Below are positions 1-8,669 of a DNA stretch of 51,443 nt, piece by piece. The position numbers and the translations under genes are program-made. Below the pieces are notes generated by a model. That model worked only from the letters and a program-made list of their open reading frames with translations. It was not told where the DNA came from and did no database searches. The DNA is from Bog-159 sp049511415 (GTDB lineage: Bacteria > Acidobacteriota > Terriglobia > Bryobacterales > Bryobacteraceae). The DNA lies in assembly GCA_049511415.1 (NCBI GenBank), contig JBEKYC010000052.1, positions 1-51,443 of the forward strand, read 5' to 3'. Numbering within the stretch: position 1 is the first letter of the stretch; the number at the start of each line of letters is the position of its first letter.

Positions 1-393
1 CATATCGCCGGCAACATGCGATCGCGCTGGACGGATTTTCTGACTAGCGACGGCGAGAAGCCCGATCGGGATCGCGACACCGAATTTGAAGCCCCGCCGA
101 CCACGCGCGCCGAAGTCATGGCCGCTTGGGAGGCAGGCTGGAACTGCGTATTCGCGGCCCTGGAACCATTGACGGACGCGGATCTCGCCCGCCCGGTGAT
201 GATTCGCGGCGAAGCGCACTCGGTAACCCAGGCCATCAACCGGCAGCTCGGGCACTATGCCTGCCACATCGGGCAGATCGTCTTGTTGGCGAAACACTAC
301 TCCTCCAGCGAGTGGCGTTCGCTATCCATCCCGCGCGGCAAATCGGCGGAGTTTGCGCAGCGTGTTGCGGCTGGCGAAGCCAGCCAGCGCTGA
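1..393 (+). CDS. DinB-like (DUF1572-type) protein, 5' truncated
   Basis: The reading frame is open from base 1, and the residues before the first ATG (HIAGN, then MRSRW) continue the family consensus, so the true start lies left of the window. About 130 C-terminal residues are visible. They include the pattern around HIAGNMRSRWTDFL, a GEAHSVTQAINRQLGHYACH helix and a His-containing HIGQI segment, as in DinB/DUF1572 four-helix proteins that usually carry a His-based metal site. The role is probably a metal-dependent thiol-transfer or detoxification-type enzyme, but the substrate cannot be told from sequence. It ends three bases before the convergent cyclase-family gene. Family is fairly sure, function is not. 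Confidence 0.75.
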   Translation, partial: HIAGNMRSRWTDFLTSDGEKPDRDRDTEFEAPPTTRAEVMAAWEAGWNCVFAALEPLTDADLARPVMIRGEAHSVTQAINRQLGHYACHIGQIVLLAKHYSSSEWRSLSIPRGKSAEFAQRVAAGEASQR

Positions 394-396
394 ACT

Positions 397-1044
397 TTAT
401 ACGATCGCGAAGGCCCGCACGGGGAACGTGCCGAACCGCTTCACTTTCACCGGCACGGCAAAGAAGCGGAACCCGCGGGCGGGCAGCGCGCCGAGGTTGC
501 ACAGATGCTCGGCGATGGGGATGCCCGCGCGCAGCAGGATGGAATGCGCGGGGCGCGTGAGGTCGGCCGTGTCGTCGATATTGAGCGAGTCGATGCCGGC
601 CAGCCTGGCGCCGGAATCGGCAATGTGCCGCGCGGCTGCCTCAGTCAGAAACGGGTGGCCTTCGAAATATTGATCCGTGGTCCAGTGCCGGTCCCAGCCT
701 GTGTTCACCAAGACGGCTTTGCCGCGCAGATCCAGATTGCCGAGTGCCTCGCGGCCGATCGCGCGCCCGGTGTGCCGCACTACCACCGTATCCAAATTCG
801 CCAGTGATTCGAGCGGCAGCTCCGAGAGATCCGCGCCATCGGCGTAGCGGTGGAAAGGCGAATCGACATAAGTGCCGGTATTGGCCACCATTTCGATCTT
901 GCCGATGTGGAATTCCGTGCCCGGCGCGTAGATGCGGCGCGAGTCCTCGCGGCTGAGAAAGTCGCAGATGAGCGGCGCGGGCAGGCCCTTGTAAGTGACC
1001 AATCCGTGTTCCACGGTATGACTCAGATCGATGAGCGCCGGCAT
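397..1044 (-). CDS. cyclase family protein (kynurenine formamidase-like metal hydrolase)
   Basis: About 215 aa. The protein opens with PALIDLSHTVEHGLVTYKG and carries NTGTYVDSPFHRY, which matches the metal-binding HGGTHxDxPxH signature of the cyclase/arylformamidase family. The first His of the usual signature is not present here. A central KAVLVNTGWDRHW block and a C-terminal AGIPIAEHLCNL block are also typical. Members hydrolyse amide or cyclic substrates using Mn or Zn; the substrate of this one is unknown. I chose the ATG at 1044 over the one at 1062 because a GGAG sits four bases upstream and the family begins near PALIDLSH. It is divergent from ctaA with a 38-base gap that must hold both promoters. 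Confidence 0.8.
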   Translation of the reverse strand: MPALIDLSHTVEHGLVTYKGLPAPLICDFLSREDSRRIYAPGTEFHIGKIEMVANTGTYVDSPFHRYADGADLSELPLESLANLDTVVVRHTGRAIGREALGNLDLRGKAVLVNTGWDRHWTTDQYFEGHPFLTEAAARHIADSGARLAGIDSLNIDDTADLTRPAHSILLRAGIPIAEHLCNLGALPARGFRFFAVPVKVKRFGTFPVRAFAIV

Positions 1045-1082
1045 GCGGCTCCAGCGTAGCATGTGCGCGGTACAGTGGAGGA

Positions 1083-2042
1083 ATGGCTGAAGTATTGGCA
1101 GGCGCGCCTCCCCGCGCGATGCGGGGCACGGCCGAGCGGCGGTTCAGCCGCGCCGCCTGGGGCGTGCTGGCTTACAACATCCTGGTGGTGCTGTGGGGCG
1201 CGTATGTGCGCGCAACCGGCTCCGGCGACGGTTGCGGCAACAACTGGCCGCTGTGCCGGGGCGTCATGGTGCCGCACGCGCCCGAAGCGCAGACCATCAT
1301 CGAATTTACGCATCGCATAAGCGTGCTGCTGGCCATGGGCGCCGTTCTGGGCCTGGCGGTCTGGGCGTTCCGCGTGTTTCCGCGCGGGCACCGCGCGCGT
1401 TTCTTTTCGGTGCTCTCGCTGGCATTCTTTTTTGTCGAGGCGCTGCTGGGGGCCGGCCTGGTCTTGTTCCGGTACGTGGCCCACAATGCCTCCGCCGGAC
1501 GCGCGGCGTATCTTTCCGCTCACCTGGTGAACACGCAGGTTCTGTTGGCGATGCTGATCCTGGCGGCATGGTTTGGCGGCAGCGCCGAGCGGCGCGCGTG
1601 GCGGCGGCCCGGCAAAGCGATATTGGCGGCGCTACCGGTAGCTTTGCTGGTGGCTGTCAGCGGCGCGATTGCGGCATTGGGAGATACGCTTTTTCCGGCG
1701 TCGTCATTAGCTTCCGGAATGCAACAGGAACTGGCGGGAACCGCGAGCGCGTTGCTGCGGCTGCGCGCGCTGCATCCGGTGCTGGCGGTGGGGGGCGGAG
1801 CTTTCCTGCTGATCGCCGCCGTGAGCGCGCGACGATCCGGACTGCCGGCTGCTGTGCACTGGAGCACGATCGTGGCGCTTTTGGTCGTCGTGCAATTAGT
1901 TGCCGGAGCTTTGAATTTGCTCCTGTTGGCGCCGGTCTGGATGCAGATCTGCCATCTGCTGCTGGCGGACCTTTTATGGGTTGCATTGGTGATTACCGTG
2001 CTCGAAATGGGCCAGTGGCGGTTTGAAGCCGGCCAAGGTTAG
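1083..2042 (+). CDS. ctaA: COX15/CtaA family haem A synthase-like membrane protein
   Basis: About 319 aa with eight predicted membrane helices arranged as two similar halves. Family hallmarks are visible: the Cys pair in GSGDGCGNNWPLC (C51, C58), EFTHR with E74 and H77, and three further helix histidines at H147, H231 and H291, giving the expected four haem-ligating histidines. ALGDTLFPA in the extracytoplasmic loop between the halves is also typical. Haem A synthase oxidises the C8 methyl of haem O for cytochrome oxidase assembly in the cytoplasmic membrane. No oxidase subunits or haem O synthase lie in the window, so the assignment rests on sequence alone. The GGAGG lies unusually close to the ATG at 1083; ATG 1119 is an alternative start. 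Confidence 0.85.
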   Translation: MAEVLAGAPPRAMRGTAERRFSRAAWGVLAYNILVVLWGAYVRATGSGDGCGNNWPLCRGVMVPHAPEAQTIIEFTHRISVLLAMGAVLGLAVWAFRVFPRGHRARFFSVLSLAFFFVEALLGAGLVLFRYVAHNASAGRAAYLSAHLVNTQVLLAMLILAAWFGGSAERRAWRRPGKAILAALPVALLVAVSGAIAALGDTLFPASSLASGMQQELAGTASALLRLRALHPVLAVGGGAFLLIAAVSARRSGLPAAVHWSTIVALLVVVQLVAGALNLLLLAPVWMQICHLLLADLLWVALVITVLEMGQWRFEAGQG

Positions 2043-2047
2043 TACCC

Positions 2048-2074
2048 GTCGCGGTACGGCGCGGAAACCGCGAC
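2048..2074 (+). terminator. 8-bp perfect inverted repeat after ctaA
   Basis: GTCGCGGT at 2048-2055 and ACCGCGAC at 2067-2074 form a perfect stem with an 11-base loop, a few bases after the ctaA stop and 24 bases before the S53 gene start. There is no T-run, so it may be a weak terminator or a structured leader of the downstream gene. Confidence 0.4.
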
Positions 2075-2098
2075 CGGCGGCCAGCCGTCCCTTAGTTC

Positions 2099-4921
2099 AT
2101 GTGCGCAAGTCGTAAGAGTATCTGGGGCTGGTTGCCGGCCGTGGCGCTATGTCTCACACATTCCTTGTGGGCGGCAAGCAGCCGGATCACGGTTCCTGTT
2201 AACAACGACCAGCGCATCGTCCTCGCCGGGCACATCAATCCGCGCGCCACAGCCGCGGCCGATCAGGGACCCGCGGTTTCGTCGTTTGAACTTCCGTACG
2301 TAACATTGGTGCTCAAGCCCTCCGCCGCGCAGCAGACGGATTTGGATCACCTGCTGGAAGCACAGCAGGATCCCACTTCGCCCGAGTATCATCAATGGCT
2401 CACGCCGGATCAATACGCCGACCGCTTTGGTGTGAGCCAAGCCGATATCGACAAGATTACCGGTTGGCTGGGGCAGCAGGGTTTTACGGTCCAGTCAATC
2501 GCGCGCGGGCGAAATGGTATCGCTTTCAGCGCGACGGCGGGGCAAATCCAAACCGCATTCGGAGCGGAAATCCATCGCTATCTGGTGAACGGCGCGTTGC
2601 ATTACGGGGTGGCTACGAATCCGTCGATTCCAGCCGCCTTCGACGGCGTGGTCAGTGCGATTCATGGGCTGCACGATTTTCTTCTTAAACCGCGGGGCCG
2701 CCGCAGCCAGCAGCCGCGGGATATACTCGGCGGCCAGGAACAACTGGGCCCGGGCGATGTGGCCGTAATTTATGACATCAATCCGCTTTTGAGCGCCGGC
2801 ATCAACGGCCGGGGAACGGGCACTTACGATCTGGCGGTGGTTGGCGATGTGCCGGTCGACCTGACGGATATCGAGACCTATCGCAGCTCATTCGGGCTGC
2901 CGGTTAACGATCCAACCACATTGCTGGTTCCTGGGAACCAACCGCCGAAGAGTTGTAATCCCAATGATCCGACCTGCGACCTGCCGGAAGCGGATCTGGA
3001 TCTGGAGCTATCGGGAGGAGTAGCGCGGGACGCCAAAATAGTCTTTGTATATGCCCCCGATGTGACCGACGCGATTTCTTATATTATCGACAATAACCTG
3101 GCGCCTGTTATCAGTGACAGCTACGGCCTTTGTGAGCCACAGACCTCGGCGGGCGATGCGGTCACTTATCAGCAATGGGCCACGCAAGCCAATGCGGAAG
3201 GAATCACCTGGTTCGCCGCCTCGGGCGACGCCGGCGCCGCCGACTGCTTCGTGGCGACCGATGTCAACGACCCGACTAATGTGGAGAAATCGGTCGACAC
3301 CCCGGCCTCGGTCCCCGGAGTCACCGGCATTGGCGGCACGGAGTTCAATGAAGGTAACGGCAAATACTGGAGCACCGCCAACTCGTCTACTTATACGACG
3401 GCCCTGTCTTATATACCGGAGATCGCATGGAACGACAGCGTACAGGATGGCACGCCGTCCGCTTCGGGCGGAGGATCCAGTATTTTCTTCGCCAAGCCAT
3501 CCTGGCAGACGGGAAGCGGAGTGCCGAATGACGGCGCCAGAGACGTGCCCGATATTTCCATTTCGGCTTCCGCGGATCACGATGGATATGTCATTATTTC
3601 GGGCGGCACCGTGTATGTCTATGGCGGCACCTCGGTAGGGCCGCCGCAGTTCGCCGGACTTACAGCCATCCTGAACCAGTATCTGGTGTCGAACGGTTAT
3701 CAATCGACTCCCGGAGTTGGCAATATCAATCCGAGACTATACTCTTTGGCGACCACTTCGGGTGTGTATCACGACATCACTCAGGGGAATAATATTGTCA
3801 CTCCCTGCGCCAACACGCAAGGCTGCACGGCGGCGCCGGTAGGCTACGACGCGGGCCCCGGTTACGACTTGGTCACGGGATGGGGGAGTGTGGATTTCAA
3901 CAACCTGGTGACGGCTTGGCACGGCGGAAGCGTGGTCTCGAAGGGATCGGTTACAGTGACGGCTACGGCCAGCAGTGCCAGTCTGGCATTCACCGGCAGC
4001 ACAACCCTGACCGCCACGATTGCCGCGGGCAATGGCGGCACGCCGACGGGCACGGTCACGTTTTCGGTTGGCAGCTTCACTTTGGGTACTGCGGCGCTGG
4101 CTGCATCCAGCGGCCGGGTGATTGCGACACTGTCCATATACGGCTATCAACTGGCGGCCGGAGCCAATAGCATCACGGCGTCGTATAGCGGAGATGCTTC
4201 CTACAATGCTTCCACGTCAACGGTGACTGTCACCATCACCTCGTCGGGCAACGGCGTACCGGCCGTGAGCAGCACGCTGAATGGCGCGTCATTTACAGCC
4301 TCTTTGGCTCCTGGCGGTGTGTTAAGCGTGTTTGGATCGAACCTGTCACCGGCCACCGGCTCCGCTCCGGCGGCGCCTTTGCCTACGATGATGGGCGGCA
4401 CATGGGTAACCATCAACGGCGTAACCGCTCCGCTCTATTACGTATCGCCGACCCAGTTGAATATTCAGGTGCCTTACGAGACACCCACCAATGCCGCGGC
4501 TCGGGTGGTCATCAACAATAATGGCGCGACGGCGTCGGCATCCATTACCGTGTCTCCGGAAGCGCCCGCCATTTTCACTTTCGACAACGATGCGCCGGTT
4601 CCGTATACCACCGCGGCCCGCGGCCAGGAGATCGCGCTGTACGTTACGGGCGCGGGCGCCGTGCTGCCTTCCATTGCCGATGGCGCCGCTCCGGCCGCCA
4701 ATACCACTTTGGCTGATTTGCCGGCTCCCGTTGGCGCTGTCGGTGTCACTGTCGGCGGAGTTACCGCGGTGCTTGATTTTGTCGGCATGCCCACTTGGGC
4801 CGTGGGAGTTGTGCAGATCAACTACACCATTCCCTCGAGCGCGCCTTTGGGCCTGCAGCCCGTAGTGGTCTCCGTCGGCGGAGTCGATAGCGTGGCGGCG
4901 CAGTTGACGATCACGCAATAG
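2099..4921 (+). CDS. secreted S53 (sedolisin/kumamolisin-type) peptidase with Ig-like and Solibacter C-terminal domains
   Basis: 940 aa. An N-terminal export signal (about 1-26) is followed by a pro-kumamolisin activation domain (about 65-195), then the S53 catalytic domain (about 215-630). The catalytic residues are present: E297 and D301 in LPEADLDLEL, oxyanion Asp D377 in AASGDAGA, and nucleophile S512 in GGTSVGPPQFAG. The Ca-site region GPGYDLVTGWGS closes the domain. Next comes a bacterial Ig-like repeat (about 640-735) and a C-terminal region starting VPAVSSTLNGASF that fits the Solibacter-specific domain (TIGR03437-like). S53 enzymes are acid-active endopeptidases, which suits an acidic-soil bacterium. 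No good ribosome-binding site is visible before ATG 2099. The activity call is strong; the C-terminal domains probably act in surface attachment or binding (inference). Confidence 0.92.
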   Translation: MCASRKSIWGWLPAVALCLTHSLWAASSRITVPVNNDQRIVLAGHINPRATAAADQGPAVSSFELPYVTLVLKPSAAQQTDLDHLLEAQQDPTSPEYHQWLTPDQYADRFGVSQADIDKITGWLGQQGFTVQSIARGRNGIAFSATAGQIQTAFGAEIHRYLVNGALHYGVATNPSIPAAFDGVVSAIHGLHDFLLKPRGRRSQQPRDILGGQEQLGPGDVAVIYDINPLLSAGINGRGTGTYDLAVVGDVPVDLTDIETYRSSFGLPVNDPTTLLVPGNQPPKSCNPNDPTCDLPEADLDLELSGGVARDAKIVFVYAPDVTDAISYIIDNNLAPVISDSYGLCEPQTSAGDAVTYQQWATQANAEGITWFAASGDAGAADCFVATDVNDPTNVEKSVDTPASVPGVTGIGGTEFNEGNGKYWSTANSSTYTTALSYIPEIAWNDSVQDGTPSASGGGSSIFFAKPSWQTGSGVPNDGARDVPDISISASADHDGYVIISGGTVYVYGGTSVGPPQFAGLTAILNQYLVSNGYQSTPGVGNINPRLYSLATTSGVYHDITQGNNIVTPCANTQGCTAAPVGYDAGPGYDLVTGWGSVDFNNLVTAWHGGSVVSKGSVTVTATASSASLAFTGSTTLTATIAAGNGGTPTGTVTFSVGSFTLGTAALAASSGRVIATLSIYGYQLAAGANSITASYSGDASYNASTSTVTVTITSSGNGVPAVSSTLNGASFTASLAPGGVLSVFGSNLSPATGSAPAAPLPTMMGGTWVTINGVTAPLYYVSPTQLNIQVPYETPTNAAARVVINNNGATASASITVSPEAPAIFTFDNDAPVPYTTAARGQEIALYVTGAGAVLPSIADGAAPAANTTLADLPAPVGAVGVTVGGVTAVLDFVGMPTWAVGVVQINYTIPSSAPLGLQPVVVSVGGVDSVAAQLTITQ

Positions 4922-5259
4922 GCAGGTCGCTCGCCAAGGCGCGAGCTGGCGCGGCCGCCTCGATCTATCCTTTGAGCGCTCCAACCGCCGGTGAAACCGG
5001 ATCTCGACCGCACCTGCTTAGGGGCCGCATCTTTTCCTAAAGTACTGTAGGTACTAAATCCCCAAAGGAATAGGTTTAACTTACTCGCCGCGATTGCAAA
5101 CGAGCCAGACTGGTGTATACTCAGCCAAACTGGAATGCTGAATTGTAAATTCCGAGAGATCAAATAACACTGTCGGATTGGTCGCACTCTATTGCAGGCA
5201 GTAGAATGGCAGGTCCATAACCTAGGCGTAGATTTCGATATCCGAGAAACGGAGAGATT
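4922..5259. other. 338-base intergenic region between the two S53 genes
   Basis: No coding sequence is credible here. A GC-rich, imperfect hairpin lies just after the first S53 stop (GCTCGC/GCGAGC near 4926-4943), then the DNA becomes AT-richer towards 5260. It carries AGTAC/GTACT (5041-5055) and the two CCAnACTGG boxes described separately. The second S53 gene follows a plausible AGGAG-like GGAGAG site. Promoter and leader of that gene must lie here. Confidence 0.6.
5104..5133 (+). promoter_or_regulatory. two near-palindromic boxes with 20-base periodicity upstream of the second S53 gene
   Basis: GCCAGACTGG (5104-5113) and GCCAAACTGG (5124-5133) differ at one base and are spaced exactly 20 bases, about two helical turns. 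The first contains the palindrome CCAG-A-CTGG. They lie about 127 bases before the S53 start. The arrangement fits a dimeric regulator binding twice on one DNA face (inference). CCAAACTGG recurs at 26130-26138 upstream of another exoprotein gene. Confidence 0.4.
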
Positions 5260-7515
5260 ATGATTCGAAGATCAGGCACTTCTCTGCTGACCATCTTCGT
5301 GCTTGTATTAGCTGTGAATATCGTTTGCCATGCGCAGTCACGGCGCCTCTTGACCCCGCATGTGCGTGGAGTGACTCTCAATGGGCAGGCACGGTCCGCC
5401 GGACGCCTTCCCGCAGGGCAGAGTATGCGGCTGGTGCTTGTCCTGCCACACCGCAATCAGGCAGCCTTGGATCAATTCTTGAAGGACCTCTACAATCCTG
5501 CAAGTCCCTCTTACCGCCATTACCTCACGGTGGAACAGTTCACCACCATGTTTGGTCCCACCCAGGAGGACTATGACGCTGTCATTCAGTGGGCGGCAAC
5601 CAACGGGTTGACCGTGGTCGGCGCTTCCCGCAATCGCATGAACCTGGATGTGACGGGGCCGGTGGCCGCCATCGAGACAGCCTTGCATGTGAACATGGGG
5701 ATCTACCAGCACCCCACCGAAAACCGCACCTTCTTTGGTCCGGACCGCGAACCCACAGTGGACCTGCCTTTCCCGCTATGGCACATCGCGGGCCTGGACA
5801 ATTATTCGATCCCGCGTCCTGCCCTTTTGCGCAACCCTTTGGCGGTGAAGTCTCAGGCCACCACGGGATCCTGTCCTGAGCAGTCGTTCTGCGGCAGCGA
5901 CATGCGAGCGGCCTATTACGAGGGAACGGCTCTCACGGGCGCCGGCCAGTCGCTTGGATTGCTGGAGTTTGCCGGCACCGATTTGGATGACCTGAACACT
6001 TACTACGCGAACGCGGGTCAAATCAACACTGTGCCTATCACTCTCCTTTCCACGGATGGGACGAGCACGAGTTGCGTCTATCCCGATTGCGACGACACCG
6101 AACAGACCATCGACATGACTCAGGCGCTGGGCATGGTGCCGGGCTTGTCCAGCCTGGTGATGTACGTCGGATCGACCGATGCGGCCATCTACAATGCCAT
6201 GGCCACGGCCAGTCCGCTGAACTCGCAATTGAGCTCTTCGTGGATCTTTGAACCGGACTCGGCCGTTGACGATCCGTATTTTCAAGAGTTCGCTGCGCAG
6301 GGTCAGAATATGTTTCAAGCGGCGGGTGACGGCGGCAAGTGGGTGTCGGGTTCCTTCATCTACCCGGCGGATGACGTGTATCTCACGTCGGTCGGTGGGA
6401 CGGATTTGGAGACAACCGGCCCCGGCGGCGCCTGGAGTTCGGAATCGGCTTGGGCTGACGGCGGCGGCGGCATCTCGCCTGACAAATTTGCGATTCCCTT
6501 CTGGCAGACGACGACAGCCAGCGGCTGCTCCAATTGCTCCAATACCTATCGCAACGGCCCGGACGTTTCGGCCAATTCGAATTTCACGTTTTACGTCTGT
6601 GCGGATCAAACCGCCTGCACGGCTAACTTGTATGGCGGGACCAGTTTTGCGACTCCCATGTGGGCCGGCTATCTGGCGCTCGTCAATCAACAGGCGGTGA
6701 TGAACGGTATGCCCACGCTCGGCTTCATCAATCCGGCCCTTTATGATATTGGTTTAAGCTCGAGCTATAACACTGATTTCCACGACATCACCAGTGGCAG
6801 CAACGGTTATTCGGCCACTGTCGGCTACGATCTGGCGAGTGGCTGGGGCAGCCCGAACGGAAGCGGCCTGATTAGCGGACTGCTCAGCACAATCAACACT
6901 CCTGGCTTCGGCCTCACGGCCTCGTCCCCAACCCTCTCAGTGTTGCAGGGCGGCTCGGCAACGTCCACGATCACCAGCACAGTTTTGAACGGCTTTAGCT
7001 CCGGCATTTCCTTGTCCGCGGCGGGCCAGCCCGCGGGAGTGACCGTAACCTTCAGCCCAACCTCGATTACCGGGGCTGGAACCTCCACCATGACGATCAC
7101 TGTAGGCTCATCTACAGCCCTCGGCACTTACGATATTATGGTCACGGGAACCTCGGGCAGCATCACCGAAATCGTTACGGTCTCTCTGATGGTGAGCAAA
7201 ATGCCTCCCGGCTACACCATCACTGCAGCGCCCACATCGATTAGTATTGCCCGCGGTAGCTCCGGCACGTCCACAATCACTTCAGTTGTTGCTGGCGGCT
7301 TTGACTCGGCCGTGTCCTTATCGGCGACCGGCTACCCGATTGGCATGAGTGTAGTCTTTAGTCCTGCAACCATAGCCAAGCCAGGCTCGGGGACGTCGAC
7401 CATGAAAGTCACGGTTGGTAGGAGGGTCGCACTTGGAAACCACACGATCACTATAAACGCCACAGGCGGAGGGCTGCCGCGTACGATTCAGGTCACAATC
7501 GACGTTCTCGAATAA
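5260..7515 (+). CDS. secreted S53 (sedolisin-type) peptidase with two C-terminal repeats
   Basis: 751 aa. A signal peptide (about 1-25, ending CHAQS) precedes a pro-domain (about 45-185; PHRNQAALDQFL, SYRHYLTVEQF) and the catalytic domain (about 195-545). Catalytic residues are visible: E281 and D285 in DTEQTIDMTQ, oxyanion D357 in QAAGDGGKW, and S462 in GGTSFATPMWAG, with GYDLASGWGSP near the Ca site. Two related tandem beta-rich repeats of about 95 residues follow (about 553-647 and 651-750), each with a TITAAPTS/LTASSPT start and an STITS motif; they are not the Solibacter-type tail of the neighbouring paralogue. The gene is separated from the first S53 by a long leader with operator-like boxes, so it is probably independently regulated. 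Confidence 0.92.
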   Translation: MIRRSGTSLLTIFVLVLAVNIVCHAQSRRLLTPHVRGVTLNGQARSAGRLPAGQSMRLVLVLPHRNQAALDQFLKDLYNPASPSYRHYLTVEQFTTMFGPTQEDYDAVIQWAATNGLTVVGASRNRMNLDVTGPVAAIETALHVNMGIYQHPTENRTFFGPDREPTVDLPFPLWHIAGLDNYSIPRPALLRNPLAVKSQATTGSCPEQSFCGSDMRAAYYEGTALTGAGQSLGLLEFAGTDLDDLNTYYANAGQINTVPITLLSTDGTSTSCVYPDCDDTEQTIDMTQALGMVPGLSSLVMYVGSTDAAIYNAMATASPLNSQLSSSWIFEPDSAVDDPYFQEFAAQGQNMFQAAGDGGKWVSGSFIYPADDVYLTSVGGTDLETTGPGGAWSSESAWADGGGGISPDKFAIPFWQTTTASGCSNCSNTYRNGPDVSANSNFTFYVCADQTACTANLYGGTSFATPMWAGYLALVNQQAVMNGMPTLGFINPALYDIGLSSSYNTDFHDITSGSNGYSATVGYDLASGWGSPNGSGLISGLLSTINTPGFGLTASSPTLSVLQGGSATSTITSTVLNGFSSGISLSAAGQPAGVTVTFSPTSITGAGTSTMTITVGSSTALGTYDIMVTGTSGSITEIVTVSLMVSKMPPGYTITAAPTSISIARGSSGTSTITSVVAGGFDSAVSLSATGYPIGMSVVFSPATIAKPGSGTSTMKVTVGRRVALGNHTITINATGGGLPRTIQVTIDVLE

Positions 7516-7564
7516 GTAAGAGTGAAGCCGGATCGCAGGCACGATCTCAGCCATGTTCTTCGAA

Positions 7565-7602
7565 CCGGCCGGAGTGAAATCCGTGTTGGATTCTCCGGCC
7601 GG
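7565..7602 (+). promoter_or_regulatory. strong bulged hairpin before the unknown exported protein gene
   Basis: CCGGCCGGAG (7565-7574) pairs perfectly with CTCCGGCCGG (7593-7602). Inside, AATCC (7578-7582) pairs with GGATT (7588-7592) around a five-base loop, leaving only a three-base bulge on the 5' side. That makes a 15-bp stem. A run of seven T follows about 18 bases later, too far for a standard terminator, and ATG 7653 is 50 bases downstream. It is either the terminator of the S53 gene or a leader structure. Confidence 0.6.
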
Positions 7603-7652
7603 AGGACCACGGACGATACCCTTTTTTTGGGGAAATTCACAAGGAGCACAGA

Positions 7653-8498
7653 ATGGTAAAAAGAGCATTTTATTGGATAACGCTAACGGCTGCCCTGATT
7701 CCTTTCGCCCAGCCGGCGGCAGCACAGAAGTACACAGGAACACCAAAGCCCACGGTCCAACAATATGGACCGTTTGGAAACGTGAAGTATAAGAACACCA
7801 ATGTAAGACTTGGAAGCGGAACATGCGGTAATCCGGCTGGCGACTGCTTGTTCTACGGCGGCGACTTCCTCTATAATCCCCTTTACCCGCCGTTTATTCC
7901 CAATGCTTTGGCCAACGAGACTACGGTGGAGGTACCCGGCTCCCCGTTCGGTGCCGCAACCTGGGTTCCGTTTACCGTGCCGGCTGGCCAGACTTGGGGA
8001 GTGACGGGACTCTTCACGAACAATCTGGCGACCTACGGCGTCCTCGACCAAGGAACTGAGCCCACGGCTGTGGCCTACTGGTCGATCAATGAAGGAGTAT
8101 TCGCAGGTAACGGCGGAACCGTCGTCGATTCCGGCACTTCCCCGGCCACCAGCACTCCGACGGGTCGCGCGGCTTTTGGACAGACCGAATTCACGGTCGA
8201 AGTGACGGGACTGAGCGTCGTGCTAAAGCCTGGCACATACTGGATGGCGGTCGTCCCCATTTGTTCGAATACGGCCAACCCTTATTGTGAGGGTGTGTTT
8301 TTCGAGTCCGACGTCGAGTACATTAACACCACGCCCACAAACGCCGTTGGCGTGGCCGAGACGGTGGATGCTTCGTTCTTCGACTCTCCTTACTTTGGCC
8401 AGAACTTCGAACCCGCCAATGGCTCCCTAGGGGCCTGCCTGGGGTCCGGCTGCGACGCGTTCTCGGCGGGCGTGCTTGGACGAAAAGCAGCGATGTAA
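7653..8498 (+). CDS. exported protein of unknown function
   Basis: 281 aa. I do not recognise the family. A clear signal peptide (MVKRAFYWITLTAALIPF, cleavage after AAAQ near 25) shows export, and AAGGAG precedes the ATG well. The mature part is rich in aromatic, Gly, Thr and Asn residues and has several Cys in pairs (SGTCGNPAGDC, PICSNTANPYC, GACLGSGCD), which suggests disulphides. A predicted beta-sandwich pattern around PFTVPAGQTWGVTGLFTNN and VVLKPGTYWMAVVP looks like the conserved core of exported proteins that end in PEP-CTERM-type anchors, but no such anchor is present. It lies between the S53 pair and the GloVer protein and faces the latter. Confidence 0.7.
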   Translation: MVKRAFYWITLTAALIPFAQPAAAQKYTGTPKPTVQQYGPFGNVKYKNTNVRLGSGTCGNPAGDCLFYGGDFLYNPLYPPFIPNALANETTVEVPGSPFGAATWVPFTVPAGQTWGVTGLFTNNLATYGVLDQGTEPTAVAYWSINEGVFAGNGGTVVDSGTSPATSTPTGRAAFGQTEFTVEVTGLSVVLKPGTYWMAVVPICSNTANPYCEGVFFESDVEYINTTPTNAVGVAETVDASFFDSPYFGQNFEPANGSLGACLGSGCDAFSAGVLGRKAAM

Positions 8499-8519
8499 AC
8501 CGACGCTAGTGGTCCAAAC

Positions 8520-8567
8520 GATGCCAGCCAGGCGATACTCGCCTTCGGCTATTGCCGGGCTGGCATC
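8520..8567. terminator. nested hairpin between convergent genes
   Basis: GATGCCAGCC (8520-8529) pairs perfectly with GGCTGGCATC (8558-8567), and inside it AGGCGA (8530-8535) pairs with TCGCCT (8539-8544). A further small stem CCAGGC/GCCTGG follows in the same 170-base gap. The position between two converging genes fits a bidirectional terminator, although there is no strong T-run. Confidence 0.6.
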
Positions 8568-8669
8568 CGATCCTGTCATTGCGATTCCAGGCCAAGCCTG
8601 GCTGCCTTTGAGCTTTTCGGAAAGCCGGTGTGGGCAGTGGGAATTATGTCCCCCAAGCCGCTGTCCTGT

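Noticed and set aside
7553..7792. 79-codon frame across the hairpin upstream of the 281-aa gene
   Set aside because: It reads through the hairpin and overlaps the better gene that has a signal peptide and ribosome-binding site.
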